Assembly (NCBI RefSeq): GCF_000276665.1
Contig: NW_004955425.1
Location: 26,507,488-26,571,487, forward strand
Length of the DNA stretch: 64,000 nucleotides
DNA from: Chinchilla lanigera
Taxonomy: Eukaryota; Chordata; Mammalia; Rodentia; Chinchillidae
Direction of reading: 5' to 3'
Each line of letters opens with the position of its first letter. Within the stretch, counting starts at the first letter, position 1. The notes beneath the pieces are model-generated. The model worked only from the letters and a program-made list of their open reading frames with translations. It made no database searches and was not told where the DNA came from. Made by a program: the position numbers and the translations under genes. This document shows positions 1 to 12,348 of this stretch, piece by piece.

Positions 1-829
1 ACTTGCTAGAGAAGCAAAACTTGCCCCCTATTAGTTCATGACAAAGAAGAAAGTTCTGAAGTTGAAATCTCTTCTACTTTAGAAAGATTTTAGGACCCTT
101 AATAAGAGTCAGCTCTCTTCTCCAAAGCCTGAACACACAGCGTGTCCCCATTGGGAAGAGATTGAGGAGTGTTCCCATCTGAACCAGAATCACTGTAGAC
201 ATGGAACAGTGGGTTAGCAAGGTTGTGTGATGAATTGTATGCAGTCACATAGCAGTGAGGGCAGGGCAGGTATTAAAATCCAAAGCGATTACTGGCTCAG
301 TTTATACTCTATTATCCCCTACTGCCTCTTTCTCACTTAGTAAATGAAACACCTACAATGAAAGCATCAATTTGAGAGATCAAAAAGTCTTCAGAGCACA
401 TGGGTCCTCCAACCGTGGTGGGCCTAGGGAAAGCCAAGGAGTCACCCCTCCCTTCCTGTCCCAGTTGGGGCACATTATTTCACCCCTTGGTGCCTCTGCT
501 GGAAAGCAAACTCGCCCTTCGACCGGGGAGGACTAGCTCCAGGATTAATAAGCTAACGCAGAGGGTGATGAACGTGGCTGCGTGGTGTGTGGCTTTGAGA
601 GGGAGCTGTACCAACATCAGCAGGCGCTGCAACTGTGGAACTTGAACCTTGATGAGATAATTTCCTCCTTCACAGAGAAGGCCCTCCAACCTAATGAAAA
701 GCTATAGATCCTGCCTGGAGACAGCAGAGTCCACAGAAATGCCAAATCGCTTGTAAAATTTGTAGTGACTCTGTATACATTTACTAAGAACATTCCTTCT
801 CTATCCACACCCGCCCTGCTAGTCAGAGT
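1..829. other. Unique non-coding sequence
   Basis: No repeat, RNA gene or exon is recognised. Short open frames on both strands around 400-800 overlap one another and show no domain, so I treat them as chance. Seen directly: mixed composition and no CpG cluster. Confidence 0.5.
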
Positions 830-1060
830 AGCATGTCATACTTATTAGGCACTATTATGTGTCAGGCAGTGTCCGAAGGGATTTACATGAACTTTCCCGT
901 CTAATCCTCCCGACAGCCCTATTAGGGAGGGATTTTTACTGCCATTGTACAAATAATAAAATGGCAATTCAGGAAGAGTAAGCAACTTCCCAAAGTCAGA
1001 GAGGTGACTTTCCAACTGTAAGATTTCTGGGTCAGGTGATTCTATTCCCTTTCAGTGCCA
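830..1060 (-). repeat. MIR SINE, antisense
   Basis: The order of sequence blocks is that of an inverted MIR: a 'gtgtcaggcagtgtcc' stretch near 850, a falling-back 'ctaatcctcccgacagccct' block near 900, then 'aataaaatggcaattcagg' and 'gcaacttcccaaagtcagag', which corresponds to the MIR core read backwards. MIR is an ancient tRNA-derived SINE shared across mammals, so this copy shows the surrounding DNA is old. Boundaries are approximate because no target-site duplication survives. Confidence 0.75.
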
Positions 1061-2569
1061 CGGTAGGATGGAGTAGAGGCCCCATCAAAGCACACTCCTT
1101 CATGGCAGAGACACCGAGCCTCAGATCCAGCAGCAAGGGTTTACAAATGGCCACTGGGCTTTTATATTTTAACAAAGCTAAGCAGAAGTGAAGGGCAACT
1201 TAATAAAACAATAACAGAACCCAAATGCATGGGTGGACAGTGCAGGGGGATGTAGCTCGGGAGCTTTGAAATTCGCATCCTGTGTATAATAGTGCACTTC
1301 AAGCATATTTTGTGCATTTAAAGTTATAGAACATAAAATTCAAACACTCTTGTGGACAATTGGGTGCAGTGAAGACAAACACAGCATATTCCCTGAGCAA
1401 AAAATTGCCCACATGGTGTAGTTCCTGTGGAAACAATAAAAATAATCCAATTTAGTTATGCAGTGCTCACCTTCCCCTGCCTGTAATTAGTGCTGCTATA
1501 ATGACGGAAATGGGGGGTGCTGTACAAACTGCAAGCACGGAATTACATCTGGCTGCTGCTGAGGACCAGTTCCCTCCCTCAGCTGTGATTTCCTACACCA
1601 TCTCTTACTGGAGATATTTAACTTGCCTTAATGCACGAAGGTCCTCTTACCACAAATCCTGTCATTTTTTTTCCAAATTTGCTCCATGGTCTACTGCAGG
1701 TAATTGTTGCCTAAAATACGCTTGTTAATTAATCTGGCATGTTTTCACTTATTTGTTTGCTTGTTAGTTCATAAAAGGACACTGCCAAGGAACACAGGCT
1801 GAGACCTAAAGCTGAGGATAAGGATGCCTATGTCCTAGTGAAACCTTTCATTGGAGGTGTGTTCTGTGGGTGCTCATGACAGCTGGCAGAGCAAGGCCCA
1901 CTGTCACCAGTCAAGAATCCCTCGCCATCCTAAAGGAGACTGGGAAGAGAGAGGGAGAGCTGTTGGGAACCTAAACTTGTGTGGCACATAGGTATTTAAC
2001 AGGGGAATGAATTTCTTCCCTTACTTCAGAGGAGACAGGCATTACATGTCTCACATTAAATGTCTGACCTGCATGACCTTTGTGTCATCATAAGCTGAAC
2101 AAAAAGACTTGGAGGAGATAGCAAGGTGGGAGAAGAGACGTAAGTAGAGCTCTGCACACTTGTGAGGCTCCTACAGGGCTCTGGAACACAAAGGAGGGGA
2201 TCTGGACTTGGCCTGCCTCACTGGTCTTCTGCCAGAGAGGACTGTGACTCCCAGGGGATTGGAACAGCCAACGCTGATGAGCAGATGGCTGGTCTGGACA
2301 GTGGGTGGAGGTGCCAGTGGTCAAGACAAAGAGCCAGGTCTCCCATGAAACAGAAGAGCCCCACAGCCTCCCCCAGAACCAGTGTGTGCTCCAAAATGGA
2401 GCCAACCTCTAGACACCTCTAGACACTGGCCACAGAGATAATTGGTGACAGATCACGTGTCCTGCTTCCACCCAGTGAGATGTACTGCAGTTTAATCCTG
2501 GTGGTAACCACTGGAAATGAGTATCAGGTTTAAGAATGCGAGCCCGAGCAAGATTTTCCCTACTATAGA
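1061..2569. other. Unique non-coding sequence
   Basis: No recognised repeat. The 105-codon minus frame at 2088-2405 and its 86-codon plus-strand partner overlap in antisense and have no domain. Nothing in this stretch supports a gene. Confidence 0.45.
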
Positions 2570-3300
2570 GACCAGCTATGTGTAGGGTTCCCAGGTCACA
2601 CTTTTGATCAATTAGCTACAAACCCAGCAGTTTTCATAACCTCTTTATGTTTATTAATTCACTAGAATGACTCACAGAATCTAACTTCAAGGTCTGGGGA
2701 GGACAGGGTTGGGACATGTCACCAGCCAGGAATATCAGTGTGTTCACCAACCAGAAAACCAGAAAGTGCTACTGAGTGTCAGTACCTAGAGATTTGGTTT
2801 GGTTTTTGCTGTAAAGGGGATTGAAACCAGAGCCTTTGCACTGAGCTACATACCAAGCTACTTTCTATTTTTAGTAGTCTTGCTAAATTGCTAAATTGCC
2901 CAGGCTGGGCTAGAACTTTCAATCCTCCTTCCTCAGCCTTCAGAGTTCTAGGATTATGGGCATATTCCATCATGGCCAACTGATGTCCAAAGTTTTTATT
3001 GGGGTTTCATTGCATAAGCAATTGGAATAGTCATTGACTATGCAATTAAACTCAATCTCCAGCTCCTCTCCTTGGAGTCAGACTGTGCTGAAGTTCTAAT
3101 CCTCTCATCATGTGATTGATCTTTCTGGAAACCGATGTCCATTCTACAGCTATCTGGGGCCCACCAGAGTCACTCTTTATTGTAACAAAGAGATCTCAGG
3201 AGATTCCAAGAGTTTTTGAGGTTGTGTCAAAGATCAGATATATCCTCCAGGGTACTGCACCAGTACTGTCCAGAGAAGTAGCTGGAGCCAATAGGTTATT
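2570..3300 (-). mobile_element. Ancient LTR, antisense, split by a SINE
   Basis: Two arms match one old mammalian ERV-type LTR that I know from other genomes but cannot name with certainty. The left arm has 'ttcactagaatgactcacag' near 2659. The right arm has 'ttttattggggtttcattgc' near 2994, the 'catgtgattgatctttctgg' block near 3109, and 'gagattccaagagtttttga' near 3199. The intervening 2790-2985 is a younger SINE insertion. The order of blocks indicates the LTR reads on the minus strand. Non-coding and heavily decayed; a RepeatMasker run would settle the family. Confidence 0.6.
2790..2985 (-). repeat. ID + B1 composite SINE, antisense
   Basis: Reading leftwards, a B1-type (7SL-derived) half ends in 'cctcagccttcagagttcta' and 'ggattatgggcatattcc', and it is joined directly to an ID-type (tRNA-derived) half with 'gggattgaaaccagagcc' and 'actgagctacataccaag'. 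ID and B1 halves in one unit resemble the dimeric SINEs described in squirrels, dormice and related rodents (B1-dID type). Heavily mutated. It could instead be two separate insertions side by side, since I cannot see a shared flanking duplication. Confidence 0.6.
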
Positions 3301-3692
3301 GTGACTTTACACAATAGTTTTATTTTTTTACTCTTTCTGTTTTCCTTGCCTTCCATCTAAAACTAGAATCTACCTAGATAAGGAGAAAGATGGAGGTCTG
3401 CAGAGAGCAGACCACTTTCTGTTGTACTCCAAGCTTGGAAACCCCAGCTCTAGTTTGGACTGGAAAAGAAAATTCTGAACCAGAGGGTGATGTTTTAAAC
3501 TAAACCAAACTAACTGCTAATAACTGAAAAGGATCCCAAAGTTATAAAGCTTTTTCCTACAATATCATTAAATAATGGGAAATTAGGATTTTACGGCACA
3601 AACGAAAGTAAAAAGTATTTCTATAAAACTCCTTCATGGACACTAAGCCTAACACTCATTTATAGTCCTTCATAGATACTAGGATGTCTAAT

Positions 3693-3777
3693 TTTTTCTT
3701 TCCCGGTACCAGGAATTGAACTCACAACCTTGTGCTTGCCATGCAGGTGCTATGCTGCTGAGCTAAATTCCCAGCCC
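3693..3777 (-). repeat. ID SINE, antisense, with 14-bp TSD
   Basis: The minus strand reads as a tRNA-like ID element: 'gggctggg'-type start at the right end, an A-box-like 'tagctcagcagcatagc' region, and a B-box-like 'gagttcaattcctggtacc' at the left. It is flanked by identical 14-bp target-site duplications, ctaggatgtctaat, at 3679-3692 and 3778-3791. The exact duplication makes this a securely bounded retroposition event, mobilised by L1 machinery according to what is known of the family. Confidence 0.9.
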
Positions 3778-3791
3778 CTAGGATGTCTAAT

Positions 3792-4020
3792 ATGAAAAAA
3801 ATGGAAAACATCAAGTGTAGGCAAGGATGTGGAGTCTCCAGAACACTCATATGATTCTGGGGAGTGTAAATTGCTGCAATTATTTTGGAAAAATATTTAG
3901 CAGCATCATCTAGAATTGCATATGTGAAAAATACAACCCAGCCATTGTGCCTCTAGGGATGTACTCAACAGAAGTTCACTCATATTTATATCAGAAGCCA
4001 TACACAATGAGATAGGAGAT
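3792..4020 (+). mobile_element. Old L1 fragment (ORF2 end / 3' region), sense
   Basis: Runs of sequence follow the conserved end of mammalian L1: 'ggcaaggatgtggagtctcc', 'ggggagtgtaaattgctgca', 'ttttggaaaaatatttagca', and 'gggatgtactcaacagaag'. Frame is lost and no protein could be made. Ends are approximate. Confidence 0.7.
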
Positions 4021-6239
4021 AGGGTGGAGCTTAGACTGGCTGAGCAGAGAGGGATGGGGCCCCTCTCAGGCGCCATACGTAGAAGTCCTTGTGCCTTTCC
4101 TCAAGATTTGAATGGCAAAAAGGACAGAGACACAATGTGGAGCTGTCACGGCTTTCTTCGTGGTATCTTAGGTATATCACCCTGTGTCCTCCAAGGTGTA
4201 CTTTTATCTACTTTTTCCTCTTTCACTCAGCCCAATCTTACCCTTACTTTTCACTATTACTTTTTCAAATAAACTTTATCACTGTTTTTTGCTTGTTTCA
4301 TTCAATTCTTTGTTCCAGATGAAAAGAACCTGGACTCCAACTCCAGGAGGAGATACAAACTCCACAAAACCTGGTAACCTTCATTTGGCAAAGCACTTTT
4401 AGGAGGAGCTACCTGGTAACAATAATATTTACAGCAACACAGACAAGAATAACATTTAAGTGAGGATCATTCGAATGGTCATCAAAGCACACAGACAAAA
4501 ATATATTATGACATGTTCATAAGTGGAGTACTAGATGGTAAACAGGGTAAATAGTCAAAAACTCCACACAACAGTGTAAATGCATCTTGTAAACCCGATA
4601 CCGCAAGGGAAAATCCACTCACAAAGGGTGCACATGAACAAGCAAAACACATCCACTCTCTTGGAGGCAGGATAGTGGCCTAAAAGTGGGAGTTAGAAAA
4701 CCGGAAAAGAATGTGGCAGAGACTTCCAGAGTGCAGCGAGCATGGGTGAGTTCTTGTGAAAGGGATGTGCCCACTTTTCTGTGTACATGCTATGATCAGT
4801 GAAAAGCTGCAGGGGAAGGAGAGAGAGGAAGAGCAGGAAAGGTAGGGGAAGGAGAAGAAATTAGAAGTGGCTTGCTGAGAAAGGCTTTGCAATTTTGTCT
4901 GAAACAGGAGACCTGTGGGGCTCTTCAAGAGCTCCAGGGACCAGCATGCCCTCATCTCATTCCTGGCCCCCACAGCCTCCTTCATGGGGTTAGGGCTGAG
5001 TATCTGCATCTTTTGCTTCTCGCTTCCACTCAACCTATTTTTTTTTTTAACATCAGGAAGCCTCAGCTTCGTAAGGAGTCTGATTTTGTTCCCCTTGGCT
5101 AAATACCAGGGTTTGTAGAAACAGTTTTTTTTTTGCAGGGGTGGGTATTAATCATCCTGATTAGGACCTTGCTTATCAAGGGCTAAAGCTAAGATGAGAC
5201 TATTTTATCTCAAAAGGAGATGTTGGCCTTGCAGCCTTCCTGTGCTGGATACATTTACCATATCACAAGGTCATGTAAATTTCAAAGAATATCAAGGATA
5301 GAAATACAGACCAAGTGGTTATACTTGTCTCTATTCATTGATAGAAAAATTACAGATCTGCAAAGTTTCTGTGTATTCAGTGGAACTTGAAAAATGCATT
5401 ATGTTTTATTTGTTGGGGAACCTCCATCGGTCTGTTGTGATTTCGAACATTTTACAAGCACAAGCACTGGCAACTTCTGCCCTGGAAGAACGAAAGCATA
5501 ACAATCAAACTGTAGAGACACAGTGTCTTTCACTGGCACAAGGGGGAAATGTTTTTGCAGTGCAATACAGAGAGAGACTCAGGTTTCTGAAGCAATACAA
5601 CCTGCTACATGTGTGGACTCACCTGTTGCCTCATCCCCATGAGCACTGAGAATCAGAGAACTGCTGGAAAAAACTGATGCTGTTGTAACAATAGCTATTA
5701 CTGTAAGTAAGGAAATGTCTTTTGTCTCTAAACCAGGAATCTTGTGTCCTCTGCTAGCATCCATACATGGTAGCAGGTTAACACGTTAGCTTGAAAGTGG
5801 GGAAAAACCTCAGAAAGTTCCTGGTTCTTGACATCATTATGTTCCCATGTGAATAGACTTAAAATGTAAATACTTAATGCATTGAAGTCTGCAGCTACAG
5901 GTGTCATCTATAACTAACATTGGAGGAGTGCTTATAGGGTTACAAAATCCCCACTTAGCTTTCTTTCCTTGGACCTAGATATATTCACATATTTTCAGTG
6001 TCCACTGTACATCAATCTTTTCAACCCTTTTTTCCCTTACTTTTCTTAGTGTCAGTTACTTGCGTGGGTTCACCTCCAGGTGAAGTCTGCACAGCCAAGC
6101 TCTCACTCACCCACAGTATCTTTCACATAGCATCTACCCAGCTGGTATCTCATTCACACGTGCTTAGATGATCATTCACCATCGGCCTGAGATCTTTCTT
6201 CAGCAGCACAGCAACTGCGGCTCTGCTGTGAATTTGTTT
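4021..6239. other. Unique non-coding sequence
   Basis: No repeat recognised. Overlapping plus-strand frames at 4024-4402 and the minus-strand 117-codon frame at 4680-5033 lack domains and look like chance. T-runs occur at 5038-5048 and 5126-5134. Confidence 0.4.
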
Positions 6240-6389
6240 TTGTTTTATTTTGAGACAGAGTCTCACTTCATTGTTCAGGCTGGCCCTGAACTCACTATGG
6301 AGCCCAGGCTGGTCTCGAACTTGCAGTGATCCTCCTGCGTCAGCCTCCCAACTGCTAGGATTACAGGCATGTGCCACCATGCCCGACCC
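6240..6389 (-). repeat. B1 SINE, antisense
   Basis: Antisense B1 (7SL-derived): 'gagacagagtctcacttc' at the left, two related 'caggctgg' blocks about 30 bp apart that correspond to the internal B1 duplication, then 'gcctcccaactgctaggat' and 'tacaggcatgtgccaccatg' at the right. Translation of this strand gives the spurious Alu/B1-type peptide often mistaken for a gene. Confidence 0.9.
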
Positions 6390-8104
6390 CTAACAGCAAT
6401 TTTAAAAATTATTTTTAAGGTATCTTTCTGGTTCCTGAGTTTCTTTTCATTTACATATATTTTGTTTCAATGATAATCCCACTCTCAAATTTCCCCCTAT
6501 GCAATAAAAGATAACCTTATCAGGATGGCATCTTAATTTGTTCTCAATAAAATGAATAATTAATTAAATAACATTTAATATGGACTGAGCTAATGGTTCC
6601 AAAATAGTTTTAGCTTGAATAGTTTTAGCTTTATTTTTAGCCTAAATTCATGAGTAATTATTAGTTAACAATCTTTTTCTAACAAAAGATAAAAATTTTA
6701 ATATAATTTCTACTTCTTAGACTTGCCTTGTATCCTAAGAGAATTAATAAATAACAGGCTGATAAAATTATAGATTATATTCAAGACTTCTAGAGTTGAT
6801 TTGGACCTCTCCTTGCCTACCATCTCAGCAGTATTTCCCTGATGTTGATTAAACAACCCCCCAACATTTGAACTCTTCCCTTCTGGAAGTTTTTCTAATT
6901 AGCTGGTAAGCTTACAACACCTGGCTGCAGTGTCTGGCGGGGTTCAGGCAAGCTAAGTCGGAGCTGAGCTCTGGAGTCCTGCAGCCAGCGGGCTGGACTA
7001 ATTTATACTCATGGGTAAAAGTTAAGTCGCGTTCTTGGTAGCTGGCCAGACTGTTGCACAGGGCGAAAGCTGGGGATGCAGACTACAGCGCTGGAGTATG
7101 CTTGCTGTGTTTTTCCTATTCATTCTGTGAGGTTTGGAAATTGCGTCTGAGGCTTCTCACCTGCACTTTTGTCTCAACTGCATTTATCATGCAACTTTTG
7201 TCAGAAGCTGCACTCATGACAATAGGTACGGGTGCCTACCGAATTTGGAGTTCAGATTAACAAACACTCATTTCTCTACTCAATGATATGCGTGTTTTCC
7301 ATAACTTTGAGTAATTCATTGCTCTGCAAGGTTCATTAATAACCAAAATTGTTGCTAATTGGCTTTCACCGTAACCTTATGGCACAAGAGATCCCATTAT
7401 AGCATACTGAATTTCAGGCATCCGTCCTGAGAGGTGAGAGAATTTTCTTCTCACATGCTTCTTTGGGCTTTTCTTTTGTCCAAATTTCTGACATCCAATG
7501 CCTCCTACAATTTTCTTTGTCTCCCACTTGCAACAAAATTGCAGAAGGGCCCTGATGTCTGGGATGGAAAGATCATTAACAAAGTTAGGCTCTGGAGCTC
7601 TGAATCACTGAGGAATCCCAGGCACACACACAAGCCTGATGCCATGATGTCTCCATCATTCTGGGGACACCATTCCAGCGGCAGCATGGATCCTTATTTG
7701 ACTCCTCAGTTAGTAGTAGCTCCCTGGCTGGAACTTTCTACTCTACATAAATTCTTTTGTAAGTATGGACAACAATGCTGCTTATCTGAGATCATCTAGG
7801 GATAATGCAAGGAAATCACCTCCTCCAGTGAGATATGCCTGGTCCACACATCACAACTCAGTATCAACAAAGAGAAAAATCTGCATTTTTGGATGGAACA
7901 AAATATTTAAAACAGTGAGGGAATAACATTGTTTCCTCACTGAGAAACAAGGCTCCGTCAGTAATATCCCAAAAAACCCATTCAACTCATTTAAAAGAAA
8001 GAGAGCCTGCAAATGGAAATTTGATTACTGTTCATTGTCTGTTCTTGTGAAATGTTTCTAGAAACAGAAGAAATTGCATGAATAATTTTAAGCCAATAAA
8101 TGTG

Positions 8105-8106
<2 letters not shown>
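6390..8106. other. Unique non-coding sequence, AT-rich then mixed
   Basis: 6400-6780 is strongly AT-rich. A G+C- and CpG-richer patch lies at 6905-7090. The frame at 7434-7799 (121 codons) has no recognisable domain and is overlapped by a minus-strand frame. No gene is supported. Confidence 0.4.

Positions 8107-8149
<43 letters not shown>
8107..8149. repeat. (TA)n microsatellite
   Basis: Uninterrupted TA dinucleotide array of about 21 units, self-complementary and able to extrude a hairpin. Length is likely polymorphic. Confidence 0.95.
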
Positions 8150-8153
<4 letters not shown>

Positions 8154-8274
8154 ATGGCCAGCAATGAGAAAGTCATTTGTCATTGAGGAAAAAGTTAATA
8201 TTCTAGCAAGGGTTGCAGACTGAGGGGCTCATTTTCCATTATTGGTGATACTGACAAATAGTTGATTGTTTAAA

Positions 8275-8345
8275 TGCCACAGCTCAGGAATTATACCTGG
8301 TGTGGAGTACGTAGTTAATAAATATTTGTTGAATAAATATAGAGC
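8275..8345 (+). repeat. MIR/L2-type 3' tail, sense
   Basis: The segment ends in 'taataaatatttgttgaat', which matches the well-known tail shared by MIR and L2 elements, preceded by a weak 'cctggtgtggagtacgtag' match. Short, so confidence is limited. Confidence 0.45.
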
Positions 8346-8911
8346 AGGGAAGCAAATACATGCCATTAATTATACCAGCAAATCACAACTTCTGATGTTT
8401 TCAGAGACTACCTTCCACACCAGTCTTTGTCATGTCCCTAGACCTGTCGTTGAGAAAGGACACTAAAGATTGCCCCGTAGCTTAGCCCCACACTGTATAT
8501 AGGAAGGGATGTTCCAGAGAATTTTTTGAGGAGCAATAATAGGTTTGAACCCAAGAAGAGTCAAAGAGAGAGTGGATAATGCCTCTGTCACGTGGTGAGG
8601 AAGGGGCGTCTTCTCTGCATCAGTCTGAATTGGAGATAAAGAGGTTTGTGAATGAACACCGACTCTAGTTTATGCCAAGAAAGTGAATCTGGGCAAACTC
8701 TGCACTTGACTTCCATTTTTTTTAGCACTGAGTTGGTCCTCCAAAAACCAACCACATGTTGGCTTAACCTAAATGTTGTAAGTCCGAGCCCTGTGGGTGT
8801 GGCATTTGGACTGACCGTAGCATGTAACCAGAGGATGGCTTATGAGTCATTATCCTGGACAGTCTTAGCCATTTTGCTTAAGTCATGGCAAGGAGGCAGC
8901 TATGAACAAGC

Positions 8912-9280
8912 TATTATGGTCTATATGTGGATGTCCTCCCCACTGCCTTGTGAGCTGAAGTGGGGCTTGTGAAAAGTGACCAGATGTTGAGGGTATTATA
9001 ACTGAATTACTGTTAGGAGGCAGGGTTTTGTTAGAAGTGGATCACTGTGGGCTTGGCCAGGAGAGTATATCTTCCCTCCTTGCTCCTCCCTTCATCTCTG
9101 TCTGCTTCCTGTCTGCCATGCCCTGAGCAGCTATTCTTCCTCTGTGCCCCTCTGCTATGCCACCCTGCCTCGGAGCAAGCAAACCCTGGACTGAAACTTC
9201 TACAGTCTGTGAGCCAAATAAACCTCGCCTTTAACTTGCAGGTGTGCCCTGTCCCAGCAATGAAAAATGTGAGCAACACA
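8912..9280 (+). mobile_element. MaLR-type solo LTR with perfect 5-bp TSD
   Basis: The start 'tattatggtctatatgtgga' is a decayed form of the TGTTATGG... MaLR start. 'gtcctccccactgccttgtg' follows, and 'gtgagccaaataaacctcgc' near the end carries the AATAAA polyadenylation signal. The segment closes in 'gagcaacaca'. It is flanked by the 5-bp duplication caagc at 8907-8911 and 9281-9285, as expected of ERVL-MaLR integration. There is no internal region, so this is a solo LTR left by recombination. The open frames through it are shadows of the LTR. Confidence 0.85.
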
Positions 9281-9285
9281 CAAGC

Positions 9286-12200
9286 CAAACTTATCACAAC
9301 ATCACACTTTTCTGCTCATAACTGTGTTTTTAGTTACTTATTCATGATGATGAGGTTTCATGATCATTTGGGTACATTTCCTAGGCTTATGATAAGCAGT
9401 TTGCTTATGCAAGATAGCTAGCTTGATTGCAATATATTTTCTGCAGCCATAATATGTGATACTCCATGGCTTACTTGATCTCATTATCCTGTAATTTTTA
9501 GAACAATATCTTAACCAACCAAACACTTAAGCCAACAGAACTAATCGTTACTTTGTGCCCACCAAAGTTTTCTAGCAATAAGTAGCGCAGTGAATTATGT
9601 AGCTCCCAATACAAAGTGCCTGAGGTTAGAATTTGGAGAATCATTGTAGTTAATCCTATACTTCAGTTTTATATTCAAAAGTCATCTCTTTCAGCAACTG
9701 CATCAACAACTGAAGTATTTACCAGAGATGTGATCTCTGTGATTCTCTGGCCCCTTTGATGAAATATCTATGACTGACAGGCTAGGACATTTGGATGAGT
9801 GAATCGCTCAAATCTGAATCTGTCCAGAATTGATTTCTTATTCGAAGGACACCTCCATATCTTTGTTAAGAAGGATGCAGTTTTCAGTGGGCATTGCATT
9901 CTACTTCCACGCCTCAGTGTGGATCACGCATTCAGAGCCTAGAGGCGCCAAGCAGGTGTTATCATGGAGGAAAGCAGGGGAGGAGTAGCGTGTGGGCGTC
10001 AAGGGAACCCACGTCTCTTCAGAAAGAGGCAGCCTGCTCTCAGCTCCTGCTGATGGCTACCATGCTGCCAGCGGATTTCATGGCAACCAGGCATTTCTAC
10101 TTATTGATAGAAGCTAGAAATTTTAATTTTTCAATCAAATCACCTGAGTTTTAAGTCCTGGTAAGTAACTCAAAAACATTTTGAGTAGTCTCTGGGTGAA
10201 ATAAACACGGGTGCAGAAAGATTCAGACAAGGGGTCACCAGCTTGCCACCTCCTCTGTAACACGTTCTGGTACTGTCTGCTGACACTCACACCTCACACA
10301 GTGTTCCTCACTGCTGCTGTAAATTACTGTTTAGTGTGAAGAAAATGAAGTCTATTGTTACCATGGCAGCCTCTACATTTTCAATAATGAGCAGAGATAA
10401 TTTGTGTTTAAACAATGTTAGCTAATATTGAGGTATACCAGTTTAAAACTTTTACCAAATTAATATTTTTTTTAAAAAGTAGGCCATCTCTTTTATTCTA
10501 TCCAGCATAGAATCAGTCTTAGAAATATTTTTGGTTTAATAAAATCAGCAATGTTATCTGTAAGCATTTCCTCTTTAATTTGAAACTCCTGTACATCTAA
10601 AGGAACTGCACTATATCCATTTCTGGTTCATTTACATTAAATCATTAAAATGTTGTTTGATAAAACCCTTTTGATGTCTATGGTGGTTTTGGAAGTCATT
10701 CAAAAAACATCTAGTCTTTTTCCTCTGTAGTCACATCTTGACTAATATAAACAAGTTCAAACTCCAAAGGGCTCCGCTTCTAGGCTATAACCCAAAATTT
10801 AAGGATTTTGTGACTTCTACCCGGAGACAAAAATGAATTATTCTTTCTCTAATTATCACTATCGTCATTTATTCTATCCCAAAGAGATGATGATATAAAC
10901 TCACTAAGCAAAGAATTCCCATTTTGCAATTGCAAGTCACAGAATCTATCCCTCTGAAGTATGACTCCGAGCTGAGGTCAAACGTTTGTGTTCTTAACAT
11001 AACATGAACTTGGTCGTACAATTTGAAGCTCCTTTTTCCTGCTCCTCCTAATGCAACTAGGGCCGAAAAGATGTGCCACATGGGAAAGGAATATATATTT
11101 ATGAGATGAGTCTTTATGCAGGGAAGACATACATTGCTTTTTGTTCATTTTCAGGCAGACAAAATAGATCTTTTGTGAGAGATGGAGCTATCCCCACATT
11201 ACCAAGAGCTGTCACTTAAAATACAATTGTGATTAATATCACTTGCAAATTGAATACCGACTTGGTTCCTTTCCTTCCAACAGGAAATGCAGTTCTGTAG
11301 GGATGGAGGCGAAGAACATGTGTAAGCCCTTGGGAATGGGCAATGATGAAATGACCCAAAGCATGATTATTCCTTGCTACTTCCTGAAATCTGTTCCTCA
11401 AATCCCCAAACTAACAGTTCTCTGAATTTATGGTTCACAAAAGTGTTCAAGGGTTTTCAGACCCTTCGCCTGACTCCACAGAAAGTGCGGAAGGGAGGGA
11501 TTTCAAAGATGTGCAGAACTGGGTCAGCCAAGGTTCACTCCCTGAGATCTTCCAGATATTTATTAGGAGTTCATGGGAGGGGATGCTCATTTCTGTAGAC
11601 ACAGGATGGCTTTTCCAAAACAGAAAATGCAGGTACTTTTAAGTCTCTGGCTAGACTGAGATAAGCTTGTCTGCTGCTGATGGGATTGTTCAAATGTAGG
11701 ATGTCTAGTTTATTTAGAGGCCACCAAGCAAAGCAAGAGGGGAAGTGGAAAGCAGGCCAGGAAGTTTTATAGCGAAGGGATTTTCCTAAGCTGGAGAGGC
11801 CATTGTCAAGTGAATCTGCTATCTCCATGCAAAGGGCTATGCTGATCCTGTGACACAAAGTGGCTATTCTGAGCTTTGTCTCTCATCCTGCTATGAGAAG
11901 AGAGAAGCAAGCACACCATGTCAAGGTGCACATACTTACTTTACAAGACACCTAGGGTAACTGTGTGCACCTTGATGTGATATACTCGTTTCCTTTGGCT
12001 TTAATGGGTTGAGTATTCTTACAAAGACTCAGCTGGACTTTATTTGCTTCTGTGGGTGAAGCAGTGTGCTAGGTACCGGGGCTATGAGGGCAGCTGAGCT
12101 CGCTCTTTTGTTTTCCCACATCCTATCCTGGTATATGCTGCACAGCTATCTCTTCAATATGTGCTAAGAAAAAGCAATTGTGTGGTCTTGTCAGATCACT

Positions 12201-12333
12201 TGTAGGTAGCAGTCACAGGTACATTTCATGGAAAAGAATTAAATTTCCTATAAGAAGAAAAAAGGAAACTAAATTTGATAATTTAAAAATTTTTCCTAAA
12301 TATAGTCACATATGCCATCCCAAGGCTTCCACT
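9286..12333. other. Unique non-coding sequence
   Basis: About 3 kb with no recognised repeat. Short overlapping frames at 11216-11858 lie on both strands without domains. A single high-information site, an RFX X-box-like palindrome, lies at 10357-10370 and is listed separately. Confidence 0.4.
10357..10370. promoter_or_regulatory. RFX X-box-like site (13/14)
   Basis: GTTACCATGGCAGC differs at one base from the palindromic RFX consensus GTTACCATGGCAAC. RFX factors bind such sites in ciliary and MHC class II promoters (established). Occupancy here is inference. Confidence 0.4.
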
Positions 12334-12348
12334 AAAAATGGAGCCCAT

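Noticed and set aside
6150..6380. Minus-strand frame with an apparent protein motif
   Set aside because: It is the translation of an antisense B1 SINE, a familiar artefact.
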